Notes: generated from the sequence alone by a model not told the origin. Positions 36,950 to 47,342 are shown, counted from the stretch's first letter. The stretch is DNA of 64,000 bases from an uncultured Mucispirillum sp. (GCA_944324465.1 CALUWI010000006.1:1-64000); one strand, 5' to 3'. Made by a program: numbers and translations.

Positions 36950-37075
36950 ATATCCGCACACATTATTTATTTCCTGTATATTATCTTCAAAATTGCTATA
37001 ATAAAGTTTAGAACTTTCAGTATGCTGTTGTTTTAATAAATCTATTAGTATATCTTTATTTATATATTTACTCAC
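36950..37075 (-). CDS. 41-codon ORF, probable internal-deletion remnant of the 229-aa gene
   Basis: A GTG start overlaps the vgrG2 stop, with GGGGAGG six bases upstream inside vgrG2, so it should be translated. It begins VSKYINKDIL and contains IDLLKQQHTE at residues 11-20. The 229-aa protein near hcp begins LSK in a similar sequence context and ends with IDLLKQQHAEKF. The simplest reading is that the middle of a once longer gene was deleted here. Whether the short product does anything is unknown. Confidence 0.55.
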
Positions 37076-39452
37076 TTACAACCTCCCCGCCTTTTACTGT
37101 TAAACCGTTGGAATCTATAAGCACTTCCACTCCACCTGCTTTCATTGTGATACTGTCTGTTGCTATATTTACTTCAGTATCTCCAACTGTTATTAAAGTA
37201 GAATTATCTGCACTAATAGAAACATCACTTTTAGCTGTAACAGAAAGGCTTTCTGATTCTATACTGCTTGATTTTTCACTTGAGACAGAAATTGTCTCTT
37301 TTACCATTGTAGACATACTTTTATTCACTGTCAAACTATATTCACCCTCTGTTGTAAGGGTGGTGTCCTTATTTACCTGCTCTACTAAACTGCCTTTTAT
37401 TACTGTCGTGCTTTCCCCGTCTATATTTACAGTTTTATCTAATGTGATTTTTTCTTCTAAATTGCCGCCTATTATCACTTCCTTATTTTTACCCACATTT
37501 TCACTGCTGTCTATGGCTACATTTACTTTATTACTTGCCCCCACATTTAATGTGTTAGAAAGCCCCACTGCTGTATCCTTGCTTAAAGCTACCACTGTTA
37601 AATATTCGCCGCCTACATTCACATCTTTTACCCCTGCTATATTTTGAATGTGTGCCTGCAATATACTTTCTGTATGGGTGCCTGTTACTTTGCTGGTTTT
37701 ATTGTTTAAGATTGTCTGGTCATAGTTATTCTGCACCAGTTCTTCATAGTCCTTTTCTGCTTTTAAATATATCTGCTCACTGCCTGGCAGGTTGCTCATA
37801 GTAAGCTCATTTCTGCCCTGCTCGCCCCTGCCTACTGTTTTTGCTGAAAGTGATGTTTTATGCTTAGATGATAGTATCTCACTTTGAATTAATGACGGGC
37901 TTGACATATTATATAAACTGCCAGTAATTACAGGTCTGTTTATATCGCCGTCTATATAAGATATTATTACTTCATCACCTACTCTTGGAACTGCTATAAA
38001 GCCAGAATTATTGCTTGCTGCAGGACTTGCATATCTTAAATAACAGCTGTGAGTATATTTATCTTTATTTACCATACTGTCATCATACATTCCCTGCACT
38101 GCCATAGATGAAATACGAACCCGCACCCTGCCGTATTCATCTACCACTATTGTATTTCTTTCGCTGTCTATATCTTCACTTTTGCCGATTACTACACCTA
38201 ATGTTACACCAAAAACAAGCGGCTTATCTATATACTTCATTGTGTATGGCATAGTGTTCGGTATTAAACATAATTCATTGCTGTACATTGAATATAAGGC
38301 AGGCTCCTGCTCTAATATTCTGCCGCCCTGCTCACTTTTATCATGATAATAATGAACTATGCCTGTGATACGGTATGTGTTTTCTTCATCTGCATCTGTT
38401 ACTGTTAATACATCATTAATATTTAAAGATAATATATTACTTTTTGCCTTAATCTTTGTTCGCTCTACATCTCTGCTTAATAAACTTAAAGTTGACTGAA
38501 ACTGCAGACCATTTCTATATGCTCTCTCACTAAAACTTGCTGTACTTAAATCTTTATGTTCTGCATAAGCTGTTAATTTATCACGGTTATCTACTTCCCT
38601 TTTGCTCCAGTAATTCTGGCTTAAATATAATTCATCTAAATGGGGAATATTTACATTACTGCTGCTGAATATACTCCATAAACTGCCCATTGCCATACCA
38701 CTTTCAATATAAGATATACACAGGCTTGATAAATAGTTATCGCTGGACGGGTTATAAGGATATATTACATGTTTAGAGATTTCTGACATATTAAGCTTGT
38801 TATTTTTTAAGTCAAAATCTGCTTTCTGCACAGAATCATAAAAATAAATGCCTTTTTCATTTTCCACAAAATATATACCGTAATTACTGCAAAGCCTTAG
38901 TAAAAAATCTAAATCACTTTCGTTATACTGGCTTATATATTCTTCCTGCTTAAAGCTGTTTTGAATACGGGAAAAATCAAAAGGAATACTTACCGGGCCT
39001 TTAGCATTTTCATAAATTATATGCAATACATCAAGCACACTTTTATTATTATATATTCTATAAGCTCTATTATAACTTAACCGCATAAGCTGGGAAGATA
39101 TTATCATTCTGTAATAATACCTGTGCTCTTTTGTAAAATTGCTGGATAACTCTTTATCCCCTAAATACACAGCCTCTTTTACTATACCTTTAAAAAGTCT
39201 GGTTACTGTCTGCTTTTCTGCCATATTAGTATATGAGGGGTCGTTTAGATATACACGAACATTCATATCTAATATACCATAAATTCCATTACTTAATGGC
39301 TCATTAGATACCCCTTCATAATAGCATATACACTCTATATGGTATGGATAATCTAAACGCTCAGTTATCTTTGCTTCTGCTATCCTGAATTTATATGCAG
39401 GTACTTCCCTGCTTGTAAAAACTATTTCACTTATTACTTTCTCTGCTTTCAT
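37068..39452 (-). CDS. vgrG: VgrG2, T6SS spike protein (TssI)
   Basis: It has the same architecture as VgrG1: gp27-like base, OB fold (DEYGRVRVRI...GFIAVPRVGDEVIISYIDGD) and beta-helix needle. The stretch from GRGEQGRNELTMSN to DTAVGLSNTLNVGA is almost identical to VgrG1, after which the needle sequences diverge completely. The frame is open from 39464, but GGTGA lies before the ATG at 39452, as in vgrG1, giving 794 aa. It heads the second effector operon and has promoter C upstream. Confidence 0.95.
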   Translation of the reverse strand: MKAEKVISEIVFTSREVPAYKFRIAEAKITERLDYPYHIECICYYEGVSNEPLSNGIYGILDMNVRVYLNDPSYTNMAEKQTVTRLFKGIVKEAVYLGDKELSSNFTKEHRYYYRMIISSQLMRLSYNRAYRIYNNKSVLDVLHIIYENAKGPVSIPFDFSRIQNSFKQEEYISQYNESDLDFLLRLCSNYGIYFVENEKGIYFYDSVQKADFDLKNNKLNMSEISKHVIYPYNPSSDNYLSSLCISYIESGMAMGSLWSIFSSSNVNIPHLDELYLSQNYWSKREVDNRDKLTAYAEHKDLSTASFSERAYRNGLQFQSTLSLLSRDVERTKIKAKSNILSLNINDVLTVTDADEENTYRITGIVHYYHDKSEQGGRILEQEPALYSMYSNELCLIPNTMPYTMKYIDKPLVFGVTLGVVIGKSEDIDSERNTIVVDEYGRVRVRISSMAVQGMYDDSMVNKDKYTHSCYLRYASPAASNNSGFIAVPRVGDEVIISYIDGDINRPVITGSLYNMSSPSLIQSEILSSKHKTSLSAKTVGRGEQGRNELTMSNLPGSEQIYLKAEKDYEELVQNNYDQTILNNKTSKVTGTHTESILQAHIQNIAGVKDVNVGGEYLTVVALSKDTAVGLSNTLNVGASNKVNVAIDSSENVGKNKEVIIGGNLEEKITLDKTVNIDGESTTVIKGSLVEQVNKDTTLTTEGEYSLTVNKSMSTMVKETISVSSEKSSSIESESLSVTAKSDVSISADNSTLITVGDTEVNIATDSITMKAGGVEVLIDSNGLTVKGGEVVSE

Positions 39453-39568
39453 AACCATCACCATATTTTTTGATAATATATAAAATTTAATTTTATATAG
39501 ATACTTCTCTTTATATTGAATCGATACTATTTACATTAATATAAATAAATCTTTTTATATATATTATT

Positions 39569-39674
39569 TTGTTGATTAAATATAATACAATAAATTAAAA
39601 TATGTCAACAAAATTATTTTATGATTTATAAAGTTATGATTTAGAGAAAGTATTTAAAGAATTATCATATAGTT
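39569..39674 (-). promoter_or_regulatory. Promoter C with conserved inverted repeat (vgrG2)
   Basis: -35 TTGACA (39603-39608), 18-bp spacer, -10 TATATT (39579-39584) on the minus strand. TTGTTGA (plus 39605-39611) and TCAACAA (plus 39569-39575) lie 29 bp apart, and AACTATATG (39666-39674) lies 66 bp upstream of the -35. It matches promoters A and B. The remainder of the 317-bp gap (39465-39781) is A/T-rich with no other feature I can support; the last ~100 bp separate the island from the next gene. Confidence 0.72.
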
Positions 39675-39781
39675 GATATATAGATTTAGTGATTTACCAA
39701 TGATTTATAGAAAATAATATAAATTATTTGCAAGCTGATAATGAAAATAATATGTTTATGAACACATACCAGTTTATAACA

Positions 39782-40459
39782 CTAATATTTTACTGCTTTT
39801 GTTGCAGGCTGGTATCTTGTACCTAATGAAACTAAGCTGGATATAGAAAAACCTGCATTTACAAGGCTTTCTTTTATACTTTTGCCAGAAGCATAAGTTG
39901 TTAATACTCCACCTGTTTCTAAAAGAGAATACAGCTTGCAGAACATATTATCGCTCCACATTTCGCTGTTGTGTTTTTTAGAAAATGGGTCAAAATATAT
40001 AACATCAAACTTATGATTTAGTGAATAAATAAAATCTACAGCATCTTGAATATACAGTTCCATTGAAAAATTATCTGCCCTTTTATTATCCAAAAGACTG
40101 CGGACTACTTTATAACCATTTGCAGGCATTAAAATATGGGTATTTTTTACTATATTTATTAAAGTTGCATCTTTTTCAACAGATACTGCATGTATCCTGT
40201 TTGTAATACCGTTTTTTAATGCCTCATCAAATGTTACAGCCAGATTAAGACCTACACCGAAGCATATATCTAAAAGCCTTATATCTTTTTCTCTGGCTCT
40301 CTCTATTATACTTGTGCCGTTTACAAATTTATGCAGACTTTCAGTATATGCACCTACCGATTTTGTTTTGTAGGATTCATTATACTCCATACTGTAAAAT
40401 GTATATGAGCCGTCACGGGTATTTATTATCTTCTTATTGCCGTATATACAGGCAGGCAT
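39782..40459 (-). CDS. mnmD: MnmD-like tRNA wobble-uridine methyltransferase
   Basis: It is a SAM-dependent methyltransferase of the MnmC N-terminal (DUF752) type. It has LLDICFGVGLNLA for SAM binding and the family motif DVIYFDPFSKKHNSEMWS (catalytic DPF), followed by GGVLTTYASGKSIKESLVNAGF. The C-terminal FAD oxidase half of bifunctional MnmC is absent, so this is the stand-alone MnmD form that methylates the 5-aminomethyl group at tRNA U34. It lies 7 bp after the radical SAM gene and borders the T6SS island. Confidence 0.8.
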   Translation of the reverse strand: MPACIYGNKKIINTRDGSYTFYSMEYNESYKTKSVGAYTESLHKFVNGTSIIERAREKDIRLLDICFGVGLNLAVTFDEALKNGITNRIHAVSVEKDATLINIVKNTHILMPANGYKVVRSLLDNKRADNFSMELYIQDAVDFIYSLNHKFDVIYFDPFSKKHNSEMWSDNMFCKLYSLLETGGVLTTYASGKSIKESLVNAGFSISSLVSLGTRYQPATKAVKY

Positions 40460-40466
40460 ATTCCTA

Positions 40467-41777
40467 TTAAATATGGCTTTTCCCCTTTTTAGGCGGTCTT
40501 AAGTCTGGATAACCTGAAGGTGTATGAAAATCTTTCTTCATTCTGTTAAAATAGCCAAACTGTATTTCTGGACGCCTTTTTTTAATAAGTTTCATCATAT
40601 TTTTTATGCCGTATATTTCATCCGGCTTTAACTGCAGACTTGAAAGTAAAAGCTCTGCATCTATATTTAAATTACGCATCTGTATTAAATCAACCTTATG
40701 ATTTTCTACAAAATCAAGCAGTGCAGATGTTTCTGACGCTCTGTCATTTACACCCGGAAATGTTAATAAATTAAGCTGTAAAAATACCCCTGCCTGCTTA
40801 ATTAATTCTACACTTTTTACCACATCTTGAAATTTATATGTGCGTGGGCGGTAATAAGCATTATATGTGCTTTCTATTACAGAATTTAAGCTGACTCTTA
40901 CGCTGTCAACTCCAGCATCTAACACTTTTGCCACATTATCAGGTATAGAACAGTTAGAATTAAAGTTTACTGTTAAGTTTGGATTTTCTCTTTTTATAAT
41001 CTTTACTGCTTTTGCAATATTATCTGCAGCAAGGCATGGGTCCCCCTCACAGCCCTGACCAAAACTTACAAGTGGGTCTTTGGCTTTCTCACCATGTAAA
41101 AGTGCCACTTCTGCAATTTCTTCAGCAGTTGGGGCAAAAGTTATCCTATCCTGCGGCGATGGGCAGCATTCTGAAGCCTGTAATGAAATACAGCCTACAC
41201 AGGCACTGTTACATGCAGGGCTTGTTGGTATAGGACACTCCCACCTAGGATAAAACACATTTTTTGCAGCTGTACAGTGGTATTCTGTAGCACATTTCCT
41301 AAGCTGATTATAAAGTCTGTTTTCTGGAGAGTTTTTTATAAATTCATCTACCTGTTTATCAAAATTACATGAAAAGTCATAATTTTTAGGGTCCCACTTA
41401 GATATATTATCTACCTGTATTGCAGGCACTACAAAGTGGCCGTCAAGGTAACCTACAGCAGTATATGCAAAAAGCGGCATAGTGTAATCTTTAGTTTTCC
41501 TGTAAGCTGGTAAAAAAAGCCTTAAAAAACCAGGAGATAAAAATACACTTACTGCATAACCATCTTTAAACTCCACCATATTCGCCTTATTTTCATCATA
41601 AGCTACAGGATGAGTATGTGGCATAAAATAAAGCCTTGATGATTCTGGAAGCCTTATAAGCTCTGTTTCATAAGGAATAAAGTCATAAGGACCGCTGCGA
41701 ACAGCCATTTTTAATTCTGGATGGTCAAATATTTCGCCTTTTTCATTAGCATATACTAGATTTGGGATTTTATACAA
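40467..41777 (-). CDS. Radical SAM protein, unknown substrate
   Basis: A CxxxCxxC cluster (CNSACVGC, near residue 190) binds the [4Fe-4S]-SAM cofactor. Downstream are a GEGDP-like segment (SFGQGCEGDPCL), the VNFNSNC strand and VDSVRVSLNS, as in a radical SAM barrel. About 185 residues precede the cluster, and further cysteines (ASECCPSPQD) follow it. The start appears to be a TTG at 41777 with AGAGGTA upstream. It is likely co-transcribed with mnmD, so a tRNA-related or other modification role is possible, but I cannot name the substrate. Confidence 0.8.
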   Translation of the reverse strand: MYKIPNLVYANEKGEIFDHPELKMAVRSGPYDFIPYETELIRLPESSRLYFMPHTHPVAYDENKANMVEFKDGYAVSVFLSPGFLRLFLPAYRKTKDYTMPLFAYTAVGYLDGHFVVPAIQVDNISKWDPKNYDFSCNFDKQVDEFIKNSPENRLYNQLRKCATEYHCTAAKNVFYPRWECPIPTSPACNSACVGCISLQASECCPSPQDRITFAPTAEEIAEVALLHGEKAKDPLVSFGQGCEGDPCLAADNIAKAVKIIKRENPNLTVNFNSNCSIPDNVAKVLDAGVDSVRVSLNSVIESTYNAYYRPRTYKFQDVVKSVELIKQAGVFLQLNLLTFPGVNDRASETSALLDFVENHKVDLIQMRNLNIDAELLLSSLQLKPDEIYGIKNMMKLIKKRRPEIQFGYFNRMKKDFHTPSGYPDLRPPKKGKSHI

Positions 41778-41854
41778 AACTGTTACCTCTATAATTTTTT
41801 ATATATATAGCAAAAAAATTATTTTTTTTAAACATAAAAATTAAGTAAAATATA

Positions 41855-41883
41855 TTGAACTTTATTTAAAAAAATAATATGAT
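41855..41883 (+). promoter_or_regulatory. eno promoter
   Basis: TTGAAC (41855-41860), 17-bp spacer, TATGAT (41878-41883), 28 bp ahead of the eno ATG. The spacing is ideal for a housekeeping sigma factor. Confidence 0.6.
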
Positions 41884-41890
41884 ACCATAA

Positions 41891-43198
<1,308 letters not shown>

Positions 43199-43204
43199 TA
43201 AAAT

Positions 43205-43232
43205 AAGGGGTTTGCTAAAACAAACCCCTTTT
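43205..43232 (+). terminator. eno terminator
   Basis: A 10-bp stem AAGGGGTTTG / CAAACCCCTT with a six-base loop, followed by TT, seven bases after the eno stop. Confidence 0.8.
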
Positions 43233-43235
43233 AAG

Positions 43236-43266
43236 ATTGTCGAAAAAATACATTTTTTCGACAATT
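43236..43266 (-). terminator. Second hairpin in the eno-TetR convergent gap
   Basis: ATTGTCGAAAAAAT / ATTTTTTCGACAAT forms a long stem with a very short loop. It has T-runs in its own arms on both strands and probably serves the TetR gene on the minus strand, and possibly also backs up eno. Confidence 0.6.
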
Positions 43267-43322
43267 TACTATAATAAAATATACAATTAAAACTAATCAA
43301 AACAATATAAGCATTATCCACA

Positions 43323-43925
43323 CTACTTATCAGCAAATGTTTCAAAAGCCTTTTTAAAGCCGTTATCACTCACAAACTGCATTATATCACCAACATCTTT
43401 TAATGTGATTCTTGGCGAATCTTTCTCCCTGTTCATAAGCCAGTATTGGATAATAGACATATTCGCTTCTACAAGGTATTCAAGCAGATATTCAAACTTG
43501 CTGACTCTTACAGTATTATCTGGATTAATATGTTTTCTGTAAGCATCTTTAATAATGTTTTTCATGCGGGATTTAAAACGCGGGTCGCCATTTTCACCAT
43601 TTAATATGCGAATAAATTCACTGTGCTCTAAAAAATTATCCTGCATATCTTCATAAGCTGCCTCATCTGGAGCATCTACCAAACCAAAGTAAACTTTTAC
43701 ATTAAAATCTACTCGTTTTGCAAAGTCATCAAGAAGCTCCTGCTCTGTTTTCTGCAGTAAATCATATATACTTTTATAATATAAGTAAAAAGTGCCACGA
43801 TTAAAACCTGCTAAATCTGCCACCTCTTTAATAGTTATTGTTTCAATTTTTCTTTCTGCATATAATGCAAAAAATGCTTTTTTAAACCTGTCTTTTGTTT
43901 CCTGCGACCTGTACCTCTCTCTCAT
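43323..43925 (-). CDS. TetR-family transcriptional regulator
   Basis: The N-terminal helix-turn-helix is clear: FFALYAERKIETITIKEVADLAGFNRGTFYLYYKSIYDLL at residues ~19-58. The C-terminal ~140 residues are a helical ligand and dimer domain with no specific family match by eye. GGAGG precedes the ATG. It is followed upstream by an exported protein gene and convergent to eno, so its target is not obvious from context. Confidence 0.9.
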   Translation of the reverse strand: MRERYRSQETKDRFKKAFFALYAERKIETITIKEVADLAGFNRGTFYLYYKSIYDLLQKTEQELLDDFAKRVDFNVKVYFGLVDAPDEAAYEDMQDNFLEHSEFIRILNGENGDPRFKSRMKNIIKDAYRKHINPDNTVRVSKFEYLLEYLVEANMSIIQYWLMNREKDSPRITLKDVGDIMQFVSDNGFKKAFETFADK

Positions 43926-43944
43926 AAAACCTCCGTTATTTGTA

Positions 43945-44946
43945 TTACTGCTCTGAAAATAACTCGCTTATAACATCTGCAGCTTTTTTGTTAAACAAGC
44001 TGAAATTATAAATCAACCTGCTGTTTGTATAAACTTTAAATGGTTCGCCTCTATTATTAACCCAAAAGAATACATTATCTACTGCAGGATTTTTATAATC
44101 AATCTCCCAGTAAATAATACCTGATAGGTGTTTATTCTGTGTTATTTTGCCCTGCGGCATCCCTTGCTCTATGCAGCCCTGTAAATCATCAATATTCACT
44201 ACTGACTGCACACATTCTTTATTGTATGGAATAAGTTTATTTTCCATTAAATCATACTGATACACTAAGCCATCACCAGTATCTGAAAATATAAACTCTT
44301 TATCCTTTTCTTTTATGCTGGATAATTCAAATAATGCTGTTTTATCTAATACACCGTTACTTATAACTCCACGACATAAGTTATCTTCATTTTTAGAACA
44401 TACAAGACTTTCCATATCTGTAAATGTACCAAAATCATAGGCTGGAACTTCTACCACAATAGAGTAAAGCTCTGAACCTATTGGAAAGTTAACAGTATCT
44501 TTTTCTTCAAGTGGAATAGAATTATCTATTCTGTATAGCGAAATACTGCCTGTTAAACTTTTTTTATTAATCTTCCTTATATATACAGGCGAATATAAAC
44601 AGTTACTGCCAGTATCATTTTGACAGCTGTAATCGCTGTTAGTTCTATATATCACTAATGAACCGTCATCTTCATATAAGGCTTCAGAAGCACCATTTAA
44701 AAAACTGCTGAGTGATAAATGACCATAACCATGATTTGAAAATACTGCCAGTTCATCTAGTATTAATGAACTGTTATCTATTTTTAAAGACTTAATGCCG
44801 TCATACCCAAAATAATATGATACATTATCTGCATTGAAATAATCTTTTGGTGTGATAACCTGCATACTGACCAAACCATTACTTTCCTGACCGTATGATT
44901 GTAAAGATACTAAAAGGATAAATATAATCATCAAATACTTTTTCAT
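43945..44946 (-). CDS. Secreted hypothetical protein
   Basis: A Sec signal peptide (KKYLMIIFILLVSLQSYG, cleavage probably before QES) begins at the ATG at 44946. The frame is open four codons further up, to 44958, and neither start has a clear SD. The mature protein has paired cysteines (SCQNDTGSNC, CSKNEDNLC, CVQSVVNIDDLQGC) that suggest periplasmic disulfides. I recognise no family. It lies 19 bp upstream of the TetR gene in the same direction, so the two may be co-transcribed. Confidence 0.7.
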   Translation of the reverse strand: MKKYLMIIFILLVSLQSYGQESNGLVSMQVITPKDYFNADNVSYYFGYDGIKSLKIDNSSLILDELAVFSNHGYGHLSLSSFLNGASEALYEDDGSLVIYRTNSDYSCQNDTGSNCLYSPVYIRKINKKSLTGSISLYRIDNSIPLEEKDTVNFPIGSELYSIVVEVPAYDFGTFTDMESLVCSKNEDNLCRGVISNGVLDKTALFELSSIKEKDKEFIFSDTGDGLVYQYDLMENKLIPYNKECVQSVVNIDDLQGCIEQGMPQGKITQNKHLSGIIYWEIDYKNPAVDNVFFWVNNRGEPFKVYTNSRLIYNFSLFNKKAADVISELFSEQ

Positions 44947-45135
44947 AACTGCACTCATAAAACATTAATAAAAATAATACATATTTTATTATAATCTTCT
45001 TAAAAAATGTAAAAAAGAAAGTATTATTCTTATAAAAACATTGACAATTTTGCATAACAGACTTAACTGTATAATTAAGATATATGATTATTTATATATT
45101 TTCAATAGAAAATTAAAACACAGCAAGGAGATTAT

Positions 45136-46242
45136 ATGCAGTATATATCTTATGAAGAAAAATTAGCAAAACTTATTACACACCATTCCCTTAATTTAAC
45201 AAAAGGCGATGTGGTGCAGATAAAAGCAGAAACATCAGCAGAACCTCTTGTAAAAGCAATGTATAAAGAAATTATTAAACTTGGTGCATATCCATTTTTA
45301 AGGCTTTTTATTCCAGAAAGTCAGGAATATATGGCAAAATATGCAAGCCAGGAACAGCTTACTTATCTGCCTGAGTTTGATATTAAACAGGCTGAAATTA
45401 TGACTGCTTATATATATATTGATTCTACTATCAATACTAAATCTCTTACAAATGCAGACCACAGCAAAATTGCTTTAATGAGAAAAACGGCTCTGCCTGT
45501 TAGAGAGATTATGAATAAAAGAGAGTTAGAAGGAAAATTCCGCTGGTCATTATGCCCATACCCTAACCAGTCTATGGCTCAAGATGCTGAAATGTCCCTT
45601 GATGAATATACAGCTTTCGTTTATGAAGCCTGCAAATTAAATGAAGATGACCCTATTGCTGCATGGAAAAAAGTAGAAGCAGAACAGGAAGCTATCGCAA
45701 ACAGAATGAACGGCACTAAATGGCTGCATATTAAAGGAAAAGATACCGACTTAAAACTAAAAGTAGAAGGGAGAAAGTGGGAAAACTGCTGCGGATACAG
45801 AAATATGCCAGACGGCGAAGTATTTACAAGCCCAGTAGAAGACAGTGCAGAAGGCACTATATTATTTGATATCCCTACAACATATAATGGTGTGGAAGCA
45901 AAAAATGTTTTCTTAAGGTTTGAAAAAGGAAAAGTAGTAGAAGCCCGTGCTGAAAAAGGACAGGATTTCTTACATAAAATGCTTGATATGGACGATGGCT
46001 CCCGCTTTGCTGGGGAAATAGCTTTCGGACTAAATGATAATATCCAAATCCCTACAAAAAATATACTCTTTGATGAAAAAATAGGTAAATCAATGCACTT
46101 AGCAATAGGAGCAAGTTATCAGGAAGTTGGCGGTAAAAATATTTCTGCACTGCACTGGGACTTAATAAAAGATATGAAAAACGGCGGAACAGTAGAAGCT
46201 GACGGCGTGCTTGTATATAAAGACGGCAAACATATTTTATAA
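45136..46242 (+). CDS. M29-family aminopeptidase
   Basis: It belongs to the AmpS/AmpII-type metallo-aminopeptidases that release N-terminal residues. The 368-aa protein starts with the family's YEEKLAKLITHHSLNLTKGDVVQI block. Expected metal and catalytic residues are present in the C-terminal half: Glu in FAGEIAFGLN, KSMHLAIGASY and the HWDLI motif near the end. AAGGAG precedes the ATG. It is a lone gene with a good terminator. Confidence 0.9.
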   Translation: MQYISYEEKLAKLITHHSLNLTKGDVVQIKAETSAEPLVKAMYKEIIKLGAYPFLRLFIPESQEYMAKYASQEQLTYLPEFDIKQAEIMTAYIYIDSTINTKSLTNADHSKIALMRKTALPVREIMNKRELEGKFRWSLCPYPNQSMAQDAEMSLDEYTAFVYEACKLNEDDPIAAWKKVEAEQEAIANRMNGTKWLHIKGKDTDLKLKVEGRKWENCCGYRNMPDGEVFTSPVEDSAEGTILFDIPTTYNGVEAKNVFLRFEKGKVVEARAEKGQDFLHKMLDMDDGSRFAGEIAFGLNDNIQIPTKNILFDEKIGKSMHLAIGASYQEVGGKNISALHWDLIKDMKNGGTVEADGVLVYKDGKHIL

Positions 46243-46269
46243 AATAAAAATATTTCCCGCATATAAAAA

Positions 46270-46300
46270 CCCCGCTTAAAGTAAACATAAGCGGGGATTT
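46270..46300. terminator. Bidirectional terminator, M29 peptidase / GGGtGRT
   Basis: A 9-bp stem CCCCGCTTA / TAAGCGGGG is flanked by A-runs on the left and ATTTT on the right, so it can stop transcription of both convergent genes. Confidence 0.8.
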
Positions 46301-46326
46301 TCATTTATGATTAATTTATAATGAGC

Positions 46327-47325
46327 TTATTTTAAAGCCTGAGCTGTTGCAACAGCTACTGCAACAGTTGCACCAACCATAGGGTTATTACCCATACCTA
46401 AAAATCCCATCATTTCAACATGGGCTGGCACTGATGATGAACCTGCAAACTGTGCATCAGAATGCATTCTCCCCATAGTATCAGTCATACCATAAGATGC
46501 TGGACCTGCAGCCATATTATCTGGGTGCAGAGTTCTGCCTGTACCGCCGCCTGAAGCTACTGAAAAATATTTTTTATTCTGTTCGTTACATTCTTTTTTA
46601 TATGTGCCTGCAACTGGGTGCTGAAAGCGAGTAGGGTTTGTAGAGTTACCAGTAATAGATACATCTACTCCTTCTAAGTGCATTATTGCAACCCCTTCCC
46701 TTACATCATCTGCACCGTAGCAGCGAACATTAGCACGCTCACCATTAGAGTAGGCTTTTTCTCTAACTACTTTTACTTCACCTGTTGCATAGTCAAACTG
46801 TGTCTGAACATAAGTAAAGCCATTAATGCGGGAAATAATTTGTGCTGCATCTTTTCCAAGACCATTCAATATAACTCTTAATGGAGTTTTTCTTGCTTTA
46901 TTGGCATTTTTAACAATACCTATTGCACCTTCTGCTGCTGCAAATGATTCATGACCTGCTAAAAATGCAAAACATTTTGTTTCATCTCTTAAAAGCATAG
47001 CACCAAGATTGCCATGACCTAAGCCTACTTTCCTGTCTTCTGCAACAGAGCCAGGAATACAGAAAGCCTGTAAGCCAATACCAATATTTTCAGCTGCTTC
47101 TGCTGCTGTTTTTGAGCCTTTTTTAATCGCAATAGCTGCACCGCATGTATATGCCCAGCAAGCATTTTCAAAGGCAATAGGCTGAATTTCTTTTACCATA
47201 TTATATGGATTAAAACCTTTTTCTTCACATATTTTAAGAGCTTCTTCACAGCTTGATATGCCATATTCTTTTAAAGCTGCATTAACTTTATCTATACGCC
47301 TTTCATAACTTTCAAATAATGCCAT
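46327..47325 (-). CDS. GGGtGRT-family protein
   Basis: The 332-aa protein carries the name-giving motif ASGGGTGRTLHPDNMAAGP near residue 245 and a conserved MLLRDETKCFAFLAGHESFAAAEG segment. The biochemical role of this family is unknown. It is normally encoded next to a NifU-like scaffold, as here: it lies 17 bp after the scaffold gene, so the pair probably works together in Fe-S or related metal handling. AAGGAG precedes the ATG. Confidence 0.88.
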   Translation of the reverse strand: MALFESYERRIDKVNAALKEYGISSCEEALKICEEKGFNPYNMVKEIQPIAFENACWAYTCGAAIAIKKGSKTAAEAAENIGIGLQAFCIPGSVAEDRKVGLGHGNLGAMLLRDETKCFAFLAGHESFAAAEGAIGIVKNANKARKTPLRVILNGLGKDAAQIISRINGFTYVQTQFDYATGEVKVVREKAYSNGERANVRCYGADDVREGVAIMHLEGVDVSITGNSTNPTRFQHPVAGTYKKECNEQNKKYFSVASGGGTGRTLHPDNMAAGPASYGMTDTMGRMHSDAQFAGSSSVPAHVEMMGFLGMGNNPMVGATVAVAVATAQALK

Positions 47326-47342
47326 AATTACACTCCTTATTA

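Noticed and set aside
36900-37020. Independent small gene unrelated to others in the vgrG2-membrane protein gap
   Set aside because: The ORF there shares its start context and IDLLKQQH with the 229-aa gene, so a deletion remnant is the simpler reading.
37108-37647. Long plus-strand frame opposite the vgrG2 needle
   Set aside because: A shadow of the Thr/Val-rich repeat codons on the other strand; no SD and no recognisable product. Similar frames opposite tssM, the 1331-aa gene, eno, the NhaC-family gene and dapA were dropped for the same reason.
45085-45120. TTGACA and TATAAT upstream of the M29 peptidase as a promoter
   Set aside because: The two hexamers are about 23 bp apart, too far for a normal sigma-70-type promoter, and neither has a good partner at 16-18 bp.
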